Shown: positions 1-8,308, numbered from the stretch's first letter. The stretch is 32,977 bases of DNA from Sulfurimonadaceae bacterium (GCA_016744575.1 JADGEC010000026.1:1-32977), one strand, 5' to 3'. Notes: a model not told the origin generated them from the sequence alone. Program-made: numbers and translations.

Positions 1-328
1 GACTTTTCCTTGTGCCCGAGCGAAGCGACAAATGCCCTTGGGGTGCAAAAAAAAGATATTGAAAACCGATCCACTCGCCACTCAAGTTTAAAGTGTGATC
101 ATCTGACTGTCCCTCAAGCTGAACTTTGTCGCTTTGGCTACATACCGACATATCACTTCTAACGAACTCCTCATCAATAGTATAGGCTATGCTTTTGTGA
201 AATTTTTTTACATACGAGGCTATTTTTTGATGATGATCGGTTCAGAAAAATGAAAAGCCTGCTAAACAGGCAAAACGTAATGCTGTCTAATCATCTCATT
301 GAGGATCTGGGAGCAGTCAATTGCGAGA
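1..328. other. Window edge without a supported gene
   Basis: No convincing gene is visible here. The 3' part carries a short terminator-like hairpin for the sbmA-like gene. A minus-strand frame stays open from an ATG at 151 to the left edge (about 50 codons), but it has no clear ribosome binding site and no recognisable motif, so I do not call it. Confidence 0.4.
253..275 (-). terminator. Possible terminator of the sbmA-like gene
   Basis: On the minus strand a GC-rich stem GCCTG/CAGGC (257-261 and 267-271) with a 5-nt loop is followed by TTTT, then CATTTTT. It lies about 60 nt past the stop codon of the transporter gene. The stem is only 5 bp, so strength is uncertain. Confidence 0.45.
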
Positions 329-1297
329 CTATGTCCTATAGCCTATAGTCAGCTCAAACTCTTTCAGCCTTTTGTGGATGGAACGCAGTTCTGTGACAGT
401 CGTCCAGTTTGCGATGAAGACAGAGAACGACTCACGTACCTTACTAAACGCATTGGACACTTGTACCAATACACCTAAGGTGATCACTCCGGTAAAAAGT
501 CCCGGGGCCATGATAAGGTAAGGGACTATGACCATAAATTGTTCAAAGAAGTTGACCCAGATGTCAAAATAACCGTAATGCAGGAAAAGACGATTATAGT
601 TGACACGAAGACCTGTGAAGAGTTCTACGATCGTCTCACTTTTCGCGAAGTTGATCTTGTCCTCTTCGGCAAAGACAAGCTCTTTTCTAAAAGCTGCTTC
701 GACTTTTTGGTTGTTGTACTCTAATCCAGGAAGCATGATGCCTACATACCAAGAGATCAAGAGCCCTCCAAGTGAGACAGTCAAAGCCACCCAGACAAGC
801 AATCCCTCAATGCCTTCGAAGAACGGTATGTCGACACCTGAGCTTAGTCCCCATAAAATAGGCAAGAAGGCGATCAAGGTCATGATCGCTTTGACCACTT
901 GCAGACCAAGACTCTCTACGATCTTTGCGAAGCGATAGATATCTTCTTGCATCCTTTGAGAGGACCCTTCTATATCTTCATCACACTGCTGCCATTTTGT
1001 TATGTATTCGAATGTCATCGCTTCACGCCATTTAAAAGAGTAGACTCTGGTGAAATACGCTGTTGCAGTCGCGATCAGTACATAAGGAAATGCCAAATAA
1101 GCAAACTCTTCCATCTTCACCCAAAACTCAGAGATAGAATGTTCTTCGGCTTTTTGTAAGATATCGTAAAACCCACCATACCATTTATTGATACTCACTG
1201 TCAGCTGGACTTGAAGAAAAAGTGAGATCAGTAGTAGTGCGCCCCCGCCGTATGCCCAAAAAAACCATTTTCTATTTCTAAAAAAGGAACGAAACAT
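329..1297 (-). CDS. SbmA/BacA-like inner-membrane peptide transporter
   Basis: Predicted inner-membrane protein of the SbmA/BacA family. Known members import peptides (microcins, proline-rich peptides) using the proton gradient and have no ATPase domain. Recognisable family segments are NKWYGGFYDILQ (37-48), EGSSQRMQEDIYRF (110-123), LPGLEYNNQKVEAAFRKEL (189-207) and a closing RSIHKRLKEFE near the C-terminus. Hydrophobic segments lie roughly at 12-35, 64-82, 132-151, 164-190 and 252-276. At 322 residues it is shorter than E. coli SbmA (406). The missing part corresponds to the N-terminal extension of about 80 residues that includes extra membrane helices. No nucleotide-binding domain follows, which separates it from YddA-type ABC relatives. 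Start is supported by TTGGAG 8 nt upstream of the ATG. It lies on the same strand as two secreted proteases but 290 nt from the nearer one, so shared transcription is uncertain. Confidence 0.85.
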   Translation of the reverse strand: MFRSFFRNRKWFFWAYGGGALLLISLFLQVQLTVSINKWYGGFYDILQKAEEHSISEFWVKMEEFAYLAFPYVLIATATAYFTRVYSFKWREAMTFEYITKWQQCDEDIEGSSQRMQEDIYRFAKIVESLGLQVVKAIMTLIAFLPILWGLSSGVDIPFFEGIEGLLVWVALTVSLGGLLISWYVGIMLPGLEYNNQKVEAAFRKELVFAEEDKINFAKSETIVELFTGLRVNYNRLFLHYGYFDIWVNFFEQFMVIVPYLIMAPGLFTGVITLGVLVQVSNAFSKVRESFSVFIANWTTVTELRSIHKRLKEFELTIGYRT

Positions 1298-1318
1298 CTT
1301 ATTTCTCCAAAAGAACAG

Positions 1319-1348
1319 TAGAGGTGCCCTATAAGTACTTGACCTCTA
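1319..1348. promoter_or_regulatory. Inverted repeat upstream of the sbmA-like gene
   Basis: A perfect 7-bp inverted repeat, TAGAGGT (1319-1325) and ACCTCTA (1342-1348), with a 16-nt spacer lies 22-51 nt upstream of the transporter start. It could be an operator or a leader hairpin. A repeat this short can arise by chance. Confidence 0.25.
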
Positions 1349-1587
1349 TCATATTCCTTGTTATTTATATTTTGATAGTTAGAATAATATCAGAGTAGTC
1401 TTGAGATGTCTTGTCTCAACGGTAAGAGTCTGTTTTTGAGGGTATACCATATTTCATCAGCATCTATCCAGAAATAGTGATATAAGGACTAAAGGGGCTA
1501 TGTGATCACTATGAGTACAAGAAAGATGTTTATCAAGACTGTGCTTATTTCTCAGGGATGACTACTTGTTCATCCCAATAGATGTTA

Positions 1588-2766
1588 TTATTGGACCAAC
1601 GCTTTTGCAGCCGCTACTGCACGACCTGCATCGATCTTACCGTAAGCTCTTTTTTCATCAAAAGTGAGATCGGTATCTGTATTTAGCACATAATCCGCAT
1701 CAGTACCACCGATCTTCTCAGCCGTACTTGTCAAGATCTCTTTTACTTGCTGTGGTGTGATATCTGGGTTCACAGAGTACATAAGTGCTACGACACCAGC
1801 AGTGACAGGAGTGGCATAACTCGTTCCATCCCCGAAGTGATAACTATCTGTCACAAGTCCATAGTTGTCTTGTGAACCTTGTTCCCCGGTATCATCCAGA
1901 CATAAGATCCCTATAGAATCACTGGCATTACCACCTGGGGCTAATACGTCTGCGTGTTCCCCATAGTTTGAGTAGGGAGACCAATCATTGTTCTCAGCAC
2001 TTGCTCCAACAGCTATTACCCATTCGACTTCGGATTCATCATTTACCTCTTCAGTATCTAAAGACTTACCGTCATTACCAGTTGCGAACAAGATGGTGAT
2101 CCCTGAATCGTATAAAGACTTTAGTTCAGAGACAACGGCCTCGGACACATCTTCAGATCCCCAACTGCAACTAACGACTTTCGCACCATTGTCTCTGGCA
2201 TATTCAAAAGCTTTAATAGTCGTAGCATCATCACTGGCCTCTAACTTTATCGCTATGAGTTTTGAAGATGGCGCTGTTCCGACAGTACCTTTACCGTTTA
2301 TGGACGAGGTGATAAAACCAGCACAGGTATTTCCATGTGACGCTGCACTCCCATCTGTTGACTTATTGCTTATATCATCAGAGTCGTCATCTGCATTATA
2401 GGCTAGAAACAGATTGTCTTTTATATCCTCATGCTCCACATCGACACCATCGTCGATCACTGCGACATAGACACCTTCGCCTTTTGTGAGTTTCCATGCT
2501 TGCGTAATATTGATATCAGCATCTTTGACGATAGCTGCATACTCAATACCTTCCTGGTCAAATGTGTCTTGAAAGAGTTCGTTCTGTGCCAGATAGGCAC
2601 TGGAGTCAAGATGCCATTGATATTTATAGTAAGGTTCACTACTGGCATCTAGATCAGATGAAGGACCATCATCGGTCGTCGGATCTGAATCACTACCGCA
2701 ACCACTTATTAAGAGACTCAAGACCAAGACAGTCGAAATGACGACAGGTCTTCTTTTATGTATCAT
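1588..2766 (-). CDS. Subtilisin-like (S8) serine protease, lipoprotein
   Basis: Secreted serine endopeptidase of family S8. The N-terminus is a lipoprotein signal with lipobox ISGC (Cys23), followed by a Ser/Asp-rich linker, so the enzyme is probably tethered to a membrane. The catalytic triad is intact: Asp105 in VAVIDDG, His144 in ASHGNTCAG, Ser316 in GDGTSYATP, with oxyanion Asn231 in FATGNDG. The catalytic domain begins almost directly after the linker (YYKYQWHLDSS, 46-56), where homologues normally have a propeptide first. Here the propeptide is the product of the preceding gene, whose stop overlaps this start by four bases (ATGA). A GAGAGGAAG motif just upstream of the ATG supports the start and suggests coupled translation. 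No C-terminal secretion or adhesion domain is seen; the protein ends soon after the catalytic fold. Confidence 0.93.
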   Translation of the reverse strand: MIHKRRPVVISTVLVLSLLISGCGSDSDPTTDDGPSSDLDASSEPYYKYQWHLDSSAYLAQNELFQDTFDQEGIEYAAIVKDADINITQAWKLTKGEGVYVAVIDDGVDVEHEDIKDNLFLAYNADDDSDDISNKSTDGSAASHGNTCAGFITSSINGKGTVGTAPSSKLIAIKLEASDDATTIKAFEYARDNGAKVVSCSWGSEDVSEAVVSELKSLYDSGITILFATGNDGKSLDTEEVNDESEVEWVIAVGASAENNDWSPYSNYGEHADVLAPGGNASDSIGILCLDDTGEQGSQDNYGLVTDSYHFGDGTSYATPVTAGVVALMYSVNPDITPQQVKEILTSTAEKIGGTDADYVLNTDTDLTFDEKRAYGKIDAGRAVAAAKALVQ

Positions 2767-3146
2767 CGTAGCTTCCTCTCTTTGATGAAGTTAGGATGGG
2801 CAAACTCTACGTCACCACTTTTGAACAGTTCTCTTGATAAAGAGAAGATGTCATCATAGTCCTCGACCTTTACAACAAAGATGGTATCTGTGAGTTTAGA
2901 GATGTTTGTTTGACTGAACTGAGCTAGAAGTCTCTCACAATCGATACCAGCGTTACACTTCACAAGTATCTCATCAGTTATACCTACTTTTTGTCCATTA
3001 CTTTTTTGAAAATACTCAATACCTGTACTATCAGTACTTCGTGATTGTAAGATCTTTTTAAGTTCGACTAGTTCGCCTTTTTCATAATAACTTTCGTTTG
3101 CACCAAGCAATAACGTAAGCGTCAAAAGTAACATGATCTTTTTCAT
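2763..3146 (-). CDS. Secreted stand-alone subtilisin propeptide-like protein
   Basis: Small exported protein of 127 residues, or 130 if the ATG at 3155 is used. I prefer 3146 because an AAGGA motif precedes it at normal spacing, whereas the same motif touches the upstream ATG. It has a Sec-type signal peptide (MKKIMLLLTLTLLLGA). The C-terminal 70 residues read like the propeptide of fervidolysin-type subtilases: a DEILVKC strand, an IFVVKVEDYDDI strand, then a helix ending in GDVEFAHPNF, the 'V-E-x-A-x-P-N' ending that fits the protease active site. The mature form has two cysteines in this part (CNAGIDC). The gene overlaps the downstream protease gene by 4 bases. Inference: it folds and/or inhibits the protease in trans after separate export. 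It is not a simple frameshift of one gene, because the protease has its own lipoprotein signal. Confidence 0.8.
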   Translation of the reverse strand: MKKIMLLLTLTLLLGANESYYEKGELVELKKILQSRSTDSTGIEYFQKSNGQKVGITDEILVKCNAGIDCERLLAQFSQTNISKLTDTIFVVKVEDYDDIFSLSRELFKSGDVEFAHPNFIKERKLR

Positions 3147-3327
3147 TCTCTTCATCCTTTTTAAGTCCTAAACACAGATATTTGACTTATGCACGAGCGA
3201 AGACTTACTGAGTCTCGACGTCACACTGGTCTGACTGATATGGATACTCTCTCATCATCTTTTCCCATATAGACCGTACGCGTCTCTTCCTCACTTTTTA
3301 GTGCAGGCAGAGACACCTGTGATCTGC

Positions 3328-5574
3328 TTATTGCTCGATCAGGTTTGCTTTTGCAGGCTCTGTACTGACCCAGTTGCCACTGATGTCACTTCCGATCATC
3401 ATGTAATAATAATCCAAAGGTTCTCCCTCATCATTGTCAAATATTAATGTCTCCAATGCAAAAGTAGGTGTTTTCTTAATAGTAAGGGTATCACTCTCAT
3501 AGAACCACTCTACCTCATTCGTCTGCAGGTCATAGTATTCAGCCAATAATGTGATCTTATCACCCTCTTCGAGTGGATGTGAAGCTTTGTCATATAAGAC
3601 ACTTCCTGTCGTATCTGTTGCTGATTGATAGACGATCTTATAAGGACGAACGCTGCTAAGGACAACATTGTCATCTTCATCGACTGTTATAGAAAGCTTT
3701 GCATAATCAAACTTCTCACCATCCTCATATGCCGAGTAGTCTTTATTCACATCCACGTAGTCGATCTCAGTCGAATAGATCCGGTGGTTGACACCTTCAT
3801 CACTGTATGCACTCTCAAATTCCATAGATAGCCAGCTGCTGTCACTTTCAGAATCTCCAAAAGACATCACATACCATTGCTGGTTCCATGTAGGTGTGAA
3901 GTATTCATCAACGTTATTTGTCTTTAATGATTGCAAGGTGGCTACAGTTGCAAAGTATTTTGTACCATCCTCTTCGGTGATGATATTGCCGTATACAGTC
4001 TTTACACTTTGAAGGTTTGTATCATGAAAGCTTGCACGTGTACCCGAAACAGGTGTGTTTGCACGTTTATTAGTACTTGTTACTGCAGAAAAACTAGCTA
4101 AAGGACCTAAGAAGGTCGAAGAGTCTGAGCTCTCTGTTGATCGGACTGATTTGGCGGAAGACGAATAGTACTCTTCATAATCATCGAAATCACTCTCATC
4201 AGCTTCAGACTGGGAGTCTTGATCTGAGATGGTCGGTGCCGTGGTGTCATCACTGATGATATTTTGCATACTTCGTGTCATAGCATACCACGCGCTACTA
4301 GGAGCGACATTTTCATTGTAGTCATCATAGCCCTCAGGTGGTGCTATGGTGACGCCATTGGAGTTTGGACGGGTACCATCTTGTTTGGAATAGACAACAT
4401 AATCTCCAAAGGCAGTATTGAGCTCTTCCGTAAGAGCACTCTCTCCTTTATCAGCTAGTTCGGATGCTATACCGTTGCTAAAGCCTTTAAGATCGATCGT
4501 TATTGCTTTGTCTCCCCGGGCTGACTTACCGTATTGCTGTGACTTCACTGCCGACTGAATAACAGATGTCTTCACCTCCGTATCTGTGAGTTGAGAGTCG
4601 ACATAGCTGGCCAATGCATCTACAGCTGTCTTAAGTCCATCATAATGATTCAGATCGACCATGGAGAGTGTCTTACCATCAGATTTATAAGGATGAGAGC
4701 TGTGTTTGACAAAGTTGTCTATTATCGTTTTTCCATAAAGTTCTAAGTCACTGTTTTGTGCTAAAGCAGGTACTACAGCAGTATAGTTCCATCCATGTCC
4801 AGGTTCTAGTTCTTCCGAACCAATATGATATCGGGCATATTTTTTCGTAACAGAGGCTAATTCAAAGTTAGCATTAAGACAGGCGTCATAACCGATGATA
4901 TCAAAATGCAGACCGACATTTTCAAATGCCGTATCCATCTCAGCCATGCTCAGACCATCACCTTTGAAATTTGAATCATTTCCAAAACTGCCGTATGCAG
5001 AGCCATGATCCCACATCGTCAAGACCTTTTGATCATGATCCGCGTAACCATCTTTTAGAAATCGTATAAATAACTCTAGCGATGACTCATCCCCCATGTG
5101 AGCCTCAGGAGAGTGATGGATGTACTCTTCGAGATTACCATACTTTCCATCTTCATCATCGGCAATGATCTGCGCCATACTTGCAATACGCATCCCTCGC
5201 CAACCCTCTTTGTTCGATCCACCAAATGCGACTACGATGTCTAGACTATCTTGTTCACTTTCGGAAAGTTCATAATAACCATCTATCAGTTCCTGAAGGT
5301 CATTTGTCCCTGCTCCCCCATTCTCTTCAAGGTCGCTTCCGACCATATAGATCGCCATGAGTTTTTTACCAGAGCCATCCGCCAGTTCAGGCGCGCTGTA
5401 ACTGCTTAGTACGCCATTGTCGCTACTGTACCCAGTAATACCTGCTTTAGAGGTCTGTACAGTCTGATCCTCTTTTCCTGTAGGAGCCGATTGTGTACTA
5501 CTTGATGAACCACAGCCGTAAAAGAGTGTGGATACAGAAAGAAGGAGTGTACTTAGAAGAGCAGAATGTCTCAT
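3328..5574 (-). CDS. Clostripain-family (C11) cysteine protease, putative lipoprotein
   Basis: Predicted secreted peptidase of family C11 (clostripain, often specific for Arg/Lys). I start it at the ATG at 5574, which has AAGGA 5 nt upstream and gives a good export signal. An upstream in-frame start at 5622 would add 16 residues ahead of the signal. The lipobox is unusual (LFYGC, Cys21). The C11 domain starts near residue 70 (KLMAIYMVGSDLEENG) and holds His190 in TMWDHGSAYG and Cys232 in IIGYDACLNANFELA, the expected catalytic dyad. The domain is followed near residue 440 by an Asp/Glu/Ser-rich stretch and a C-terminal part of about 250 residues that looks beta-rich and that I do not recognise. 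At 748 residues it is larger than clostripain (about 530). It ends 181 nt upstream of the propeptide/subtilisin pair on the same strand and may be co-transcribed with it. Confidence 0.9.
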   Translation of the reverse strand: MRHSALLSTLLLSVSTLFYGCGSSSSTQSAPTGKEDQTVQTSKAGITGYSSDNGVLSSYSAPELADGSGKKLMAIYMVGSDLEENGGAGTNDLQELIDGYYELSESEQDSLDIVVAFGGSNKEGWRGMRIASMAQIIADDEDGKYGNLEEYIHHSPEAHMGDESSLELFIRFLKDGYADHDQKVLTMWDHGSAYGSFGNDSNFKGDGLSMAEMDTAFENVGLHFDIIGYDACLNANFELASVTKKYARYHIGSEELEPGHGWNYTAVVPALAQNSDLELYGKTIIDNFVKHSSHPYKSDGKTLSMVDLNHYDGLKTAVDALASYVDSQLTDTEVKTSVIQSAVKSQQYGKSARGDKAITIDLKGFSNGIASELADKGESALTEELNTAFGDYVVYSKQDGTRPNSNGVTIAPPEGYDDYNENVAPSSAWYAMTRSMQNIISDDTTAPTISDQDSQSEADESDFDDYEEYYSSSAKSVRSTESSDSSTFLGPLASFSAVTSTNKRANTPVSGTRASFHDTNLQSVKTVYGNIITEEDGTKYFATVATLQSLKTNNVDEYFTPTWNQQWYVMSFGDSESDSSWLSMEFESAYSDEGVNHRIYSTEIDYVDVNKDYSAYEDGEKFDYAKLSITVDEDDNVVLSSVRPYKIVYQSATDTTGSVLYDKASHPLEEGDKITLLAEYYDLQTNEVEWFYESDTLTIKKTPTFALETLIFDNDEGEPLDYYYMMIGSDISGNWVSTEPAKANLIEQ

Positions 5575-6051
5575 GATTTTCCTTAGTGAGTTTAGATGAA
5601 ATAATACCCTATATATAGACATCCACCCTTGATATAAGGTAGTTTTTAGGACTTTTTCCGTGATTATTTTTAATATGAACTGAAAAAATTATATTATATT
5701 TTATAAAGTTTTTTATTTGGATAGACCTTGAAGACCCATTTAGTCAAAACAGACAGAGCGTGCGCTCTCTTATGTTGTGAACACGGATCAGTACAGCTAG
5801 TACACTAGTCATAGGACTCCTCGACTACGACAGATCACAATTGCCTGAAAAATCGAGACTCTCATTCATCTTCATCTATCCTCCATAGAGATAGTAAAAC
5901 AAGGTCCAGTTTTACTATTTAACATAGATGTTGGTGGAGTAATAATAAACAGCAGCCTACCCTCTTTTTTATAAAACATGTACCTGCCTCTTTAGATGAC
6001 TACATGTCGACTTTCCTTGACAATCACTATAAATACTACTAAGATTTCAGC
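5575..6051. other. AT-rich divergent intergenic region
   Basis: A long gap between the divergent C11 protease gene and a small plus-strand ORF. The 5600-5725 part is very AT-rich and should hold the promoter of the protease gene; several TATTAT/TATAAT-like boxes occur, too many to choose one. A short palindrome AGAGCGTGCGCTCT lies at 5755-5768. I see no RNA gene. Confidence 0.5.
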
Positions 6052-6327
6052 ATGAGATTCATCGGGTTATTTTTATCATTAGTGTTAATAATACTTTCAT
6101 CATATGAAGGCACTTCGTTGACGATGTCAATTGAAAAATCTTCTCAAATAGCTGTCGAATGTTCATTTGAAAAAAAGCAATCAGAGAAGCTTGTAGATGA
6201 GACAAGACTCCTGCCTACCGAGATGAGTACTGTATTACTACAAGATGAGTCGATCCATCTTTTTCAAGATACTTTTTATGTTCTCGCCCCCACGGACCCC
6301 CTTTTTAGACCACCGATCAACGCATAG
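6052..6327 (+). CDS. Small predicted secreted protein, unknown
   Basis: A 91-residue ORF. It begins with a hydrophobic segment (MRFIGLFLSLVLIILSS) that looks like a signal peptide or membrane anchor, continues with a polar middle containing one cysteine, and ends in DPLFRPPINA. I do not recognise a family. The ribosome binding site is weak (AAGATTTC upstream of the ATG), which lowers confidence. It is followed after 100 nt by another unrecognised gene on the same strand, and both sit in a visibly AT-rich stretch between two secreted-protein genes. It could be a real small envelope protein or a chance ORF; the clean N-terminal signal favours a real gene. Confidence 0.5.
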   Translation: MRFIGLFLSLVLIILSSYEGTSLTMSIEKSSQIAVECSFEKKQSEKLVDETRLLPTEMSTVLLQDESIHLFQDTFYVLAPTDPLFRPPINA

Positions 6328-6427
6328 ATACTTACCAAATAACAACTACTACTCTTTACTACAAGTAAATCTATTTTGCAAACGATGTGCGTCAAAAACA
6401 CTTTGACTATGTCTATAGGGGATATAA

Positions 6428-7105
6428 ATGCTAAAAAAACTGTCTACTGATGAAAATGTTGACCATGGATCTAACGTGGAACGATTTAATTGCTGTACAA
6501 ACAGAGTGAAACCAACAATGCTTAACGGTGTAAAGACCGAAGCAGTATTGGTCTTTGCCAGAACGGCACTTGAGAGATACTTTACATTTATCAAAGAAGA
6601 GAAGCATACTCCTAAAGTAGGCTCCCGAGAAGATACCGAGTATGTCTATAATACGCTTTATGAATTGAATAAGCATCTGCAAGAGTCTGTTGTGAATGCA
6701 GATTATTTAATAGATGTCGTTCAAGGGGCAAAAGTCGATACGCGACTTAGAAGACTTGCAAAGTATGAAGAGCCTTTGATAGACTATTATGACGCTATGG
6801 CTAGTTATATAAAAAATTATTATACTAATAAGCCAGCTTACATACCGGAATTTTTGATAATATCGCTTCTGAGTCACTGGATCCTCGAAGAAGGAAAGTC
6901 CGTTGAACTATACCCTTTTTTAGAAAAAATTGATTTTACGTTACTTATATCCAAGTTCGAGCTTAACAGAGAAGAGTTTCAAAAAGATGGAGAGTGTGTC
7001 ATATCTGAGATATTCTTAGCCTCTTCAGGAATCGTTGAAATATTAAAAAATGCAAAATATAAAGTAAATAAGGCAAGAGTCTCTAAAACGAGAAAGAAAA
7101 AGTAG
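6428..7105 (+). CDS. Hypothetical protein, predicted mostly helical
   Basis: A 225-residue protein that I do not recognise. GGGGATAT ahead of the ATG is a good ribosome binding site, and a strong terminator overlaps the stop codon, so the gene is very likely expressed. There is no signal peptide or membrane segment. The sequence appears largely alpha-helical with many Glu/Lys/Tyr residues (e.g. ALERYFTFIKEEKHTP, 48-63) and ends in a basic tail, KARVSKTRKKK, that could bind nucleic acid or simply be a disordered end. Base composition is more AT-rich than the sugar-metabolism block downstream, and no neighbour suggests a role. It may be acquired DNA; this is inference only. Confidence 0.75.
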   Translation: MLKKLSTDENVDHGSNVERFNCCTNRVKPTMLNGVKTEAVLVFARTALERYFTFIKEEKHTPKVGSREDTEYVYNTLYELNKHLQESVVNADYLIDVVQGAKVDTRLRRLAKYEEPLIDYYDAMASYIKNYYTNKPAYIPEFLIISLLSHWILEEGKSVELYPFLEKIDFTLLISKFELNREEFQKDGECVISEIFLASSGIVEILKNAKYKVNKARVSKTRKKK

Positions 7106-7130
7106 CAAATATGTGGACAGGCTACTTTTT
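7097..7130 (+). terminator. Strong intrinsic terminator, possibly bidirectional
   Basis: Perfect 10-bp inverted repeat AAAAAGTAGC (7097-7106) and GCTACTTTTT (7121-7130) with a 14-nt loop. The T-run forms the 3' arm. The left arm overlaps the stop codon of the preceding gene. Because the left arm begins with A5, it can also act on the minus strand for the convergent DUF481 gene. Confidence 0.8.
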
Positions 7131-7203
7131 CTAGTAGATGTAGTCGAGTATAATAAGACCTGCTTTGGTGCAGCGTTTTACTAACTCTTTCTCTTTCAAT
7201 ATT

Positions 7204-7941
7204 TCAAAATGGCAATACCGGAGCGTAATCGATTATCAGTGAGAGCAGAAAAGTCCGATCATAACGTTTTTTACCTTCGGGTGCTTGATTCTTATAGTCG
7301 ACCGTATAACTGGCTCCCAAAGAGAACATAGTGGTGATCCTACTCTCTACTGCTGTCCTGGAATTAAAAAAGTAATTATCAGGCTCTTCGACATCGACAC
7401 GATAAAAAGCTATCTGGATGAACTTCCAACGTTCATCCAGATACCAGATATAGTCTAGTTTAGCCTGCACTGAAGCATAATCATCAGTATCAAGGCCTTC
7501 GACAGAATCAGATGAATAGAGGATGTTAGCCTGAAGGTCAAGTTGATGTTCAGGTGGCAAGATCGCCCTCCATTTAATACCCGGACCGGTATAGAACTGT
7601 GAGTCATAGCCGGAGAACTTGTCTTCCTCATAACCGATCAGGTAGTTGAATTGTATGGTCTCAGCTGCTGGATAATCATAGTTTCCGACACTCTTCCAGC
7701 GATTTTTCGTCTCAACACCATTGTCGTCTGAGTAAAAGCCCTCGGCATCAAAACGAAACATATGATCGCCAAAGGTCTTATTGATGTTTAGAACACCGGA
7801 AAACGATTCTGTGTCTGTATTACCTGATGTATTGATATAGCCCAGTTCTGCATGTGTCTTCAAGACATTGTCACTTACTGCTGTCTTTGCAGCTAGGCTG
7901 ATGGTCGCTATTGTCAAGAGAGTTGCCACTATCTTCTTCAA
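7204..7941 (-). CDS. DUF481 family outer-membrane beta-barrel protein
   Basis: Predicted outer-membrane protein of the DUF481 family (similar to proteins annotated as salt-stress-induced outer-membrane proteins); its function is not established. It has a Sec signal peptide (MKKIVATLLTIATISLA, cleaved near residue 18-21), then repeated amphipathic strands typical of a barrel, including the family-like opening HAELGYINTSGNTDTES and GPGIKWRAILPPEHQLDL in the middle. It ends in phenylalanine (DYAPVLPF), the usual signal for the outer-membrane insertion machinery. The start codon is TTG at 7941: AGAAGGAG lies 5-6 nt upstream and the signal peptide begins exactly there. A TATAAT box at 7997-8002 on the minus strand would give a leader of about 50 nt. 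Confidence 0.85.
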   Translation of the reverse strand: MKKIVATLLTIATISLAAKTAVSDNVLKTHAELGYINTSGNTDTESFSGVLNINKTFGDHMFRFDAEGFYSDDNGVETKNRWKSVGNYDYPAAETIQFNYLIGYEEDKFSGYDSQFYTGPGIKWRAILPPEHQLDLQANILYSSDSVEGLDTDDYASVQAKLDYIWYLDERWKFIQIAFYRVDVEEPDNYFFNSRTAVESRITTMFSLGASYTVDYKNQAPEGKKRYDRTFLLSLIIDYAPVLPF

Positions 7942-7996
7942 ACTTGCTCCTTCTGTTACATAGGTCGGAATATCTTCTGAGATGTCCAGATTTTGG

Positions 7997-8002
7997 ATTA
8001 TA
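7997..8002 (-). promoter_or_regulatory. Candidate -10 box for the DUF481 gene
   Basis: TATAAT on the minus strand in the context CATACTATAATCC, about 56 nt upstream of the TTG start. No convincing -35 box is seen, which is common in Campylobacterota sigma-70 promoters. Confidence 0.45.
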
Positions 8003-8062
8003 GTATGTTTGAAGTTAAATATTGTTTATATATGATTATTTAAATGCATAAGGGGTGCTCTG

Positions 8063-8094
8063 CTAAATAGGACACGTCAACTTTATCTATTTAG
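8063..8094. repeat. 8-bp inverted repeat, 16-nt spacer
   Basis: CTAAATAG (8063-8070) and CTATTTAG (8087-8094) are perfect inverted copies separated by 16 nt, placed between two divergent genes. They could be a regulator site; there is no T-run on either side, so it is not an obvious terminator. Confidence 0.3.
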
Positions 8095-8308
8095 TATGGA
8101 GTCACTGTTTAGATGATAGTCCACCTCGCTTGATCAAGTAGACTGAGTTCACTTACATATTTATTGCATCTCATTATTTATTTAGTTCGATTGGCCTGTA
8201 GCCGGAAAGAATGGAACGAGAAGGTCGTGTACTGCTTATTTGCTATCCATAGCTTTTATATGTAAAAGATATCGATCAAAAGATGCTCACCATTTAAACA
8301 TTTATCAA

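Noticed and set aside
1-151. Minus-strand open frame running off the left edge (about 50 codons from an ATG)
   Set aside because: No clear ribosome binding site, no recognisable motif, and low-complexity-looking sequence; too little to call a gene.
2763-2766. Frameshift or sequencing error splitting one subtilisin gene
   Set aside because: The downstream part has its own start, ribosome binding site and lipoprotein signal, which would not occur in the middle of a normal protease.
5755-5768. Palindrome AGAGCGTGCGCTCT as a terminator
   Set aside because: The loop would be too small, no T-run follows and no gene ends nearby.
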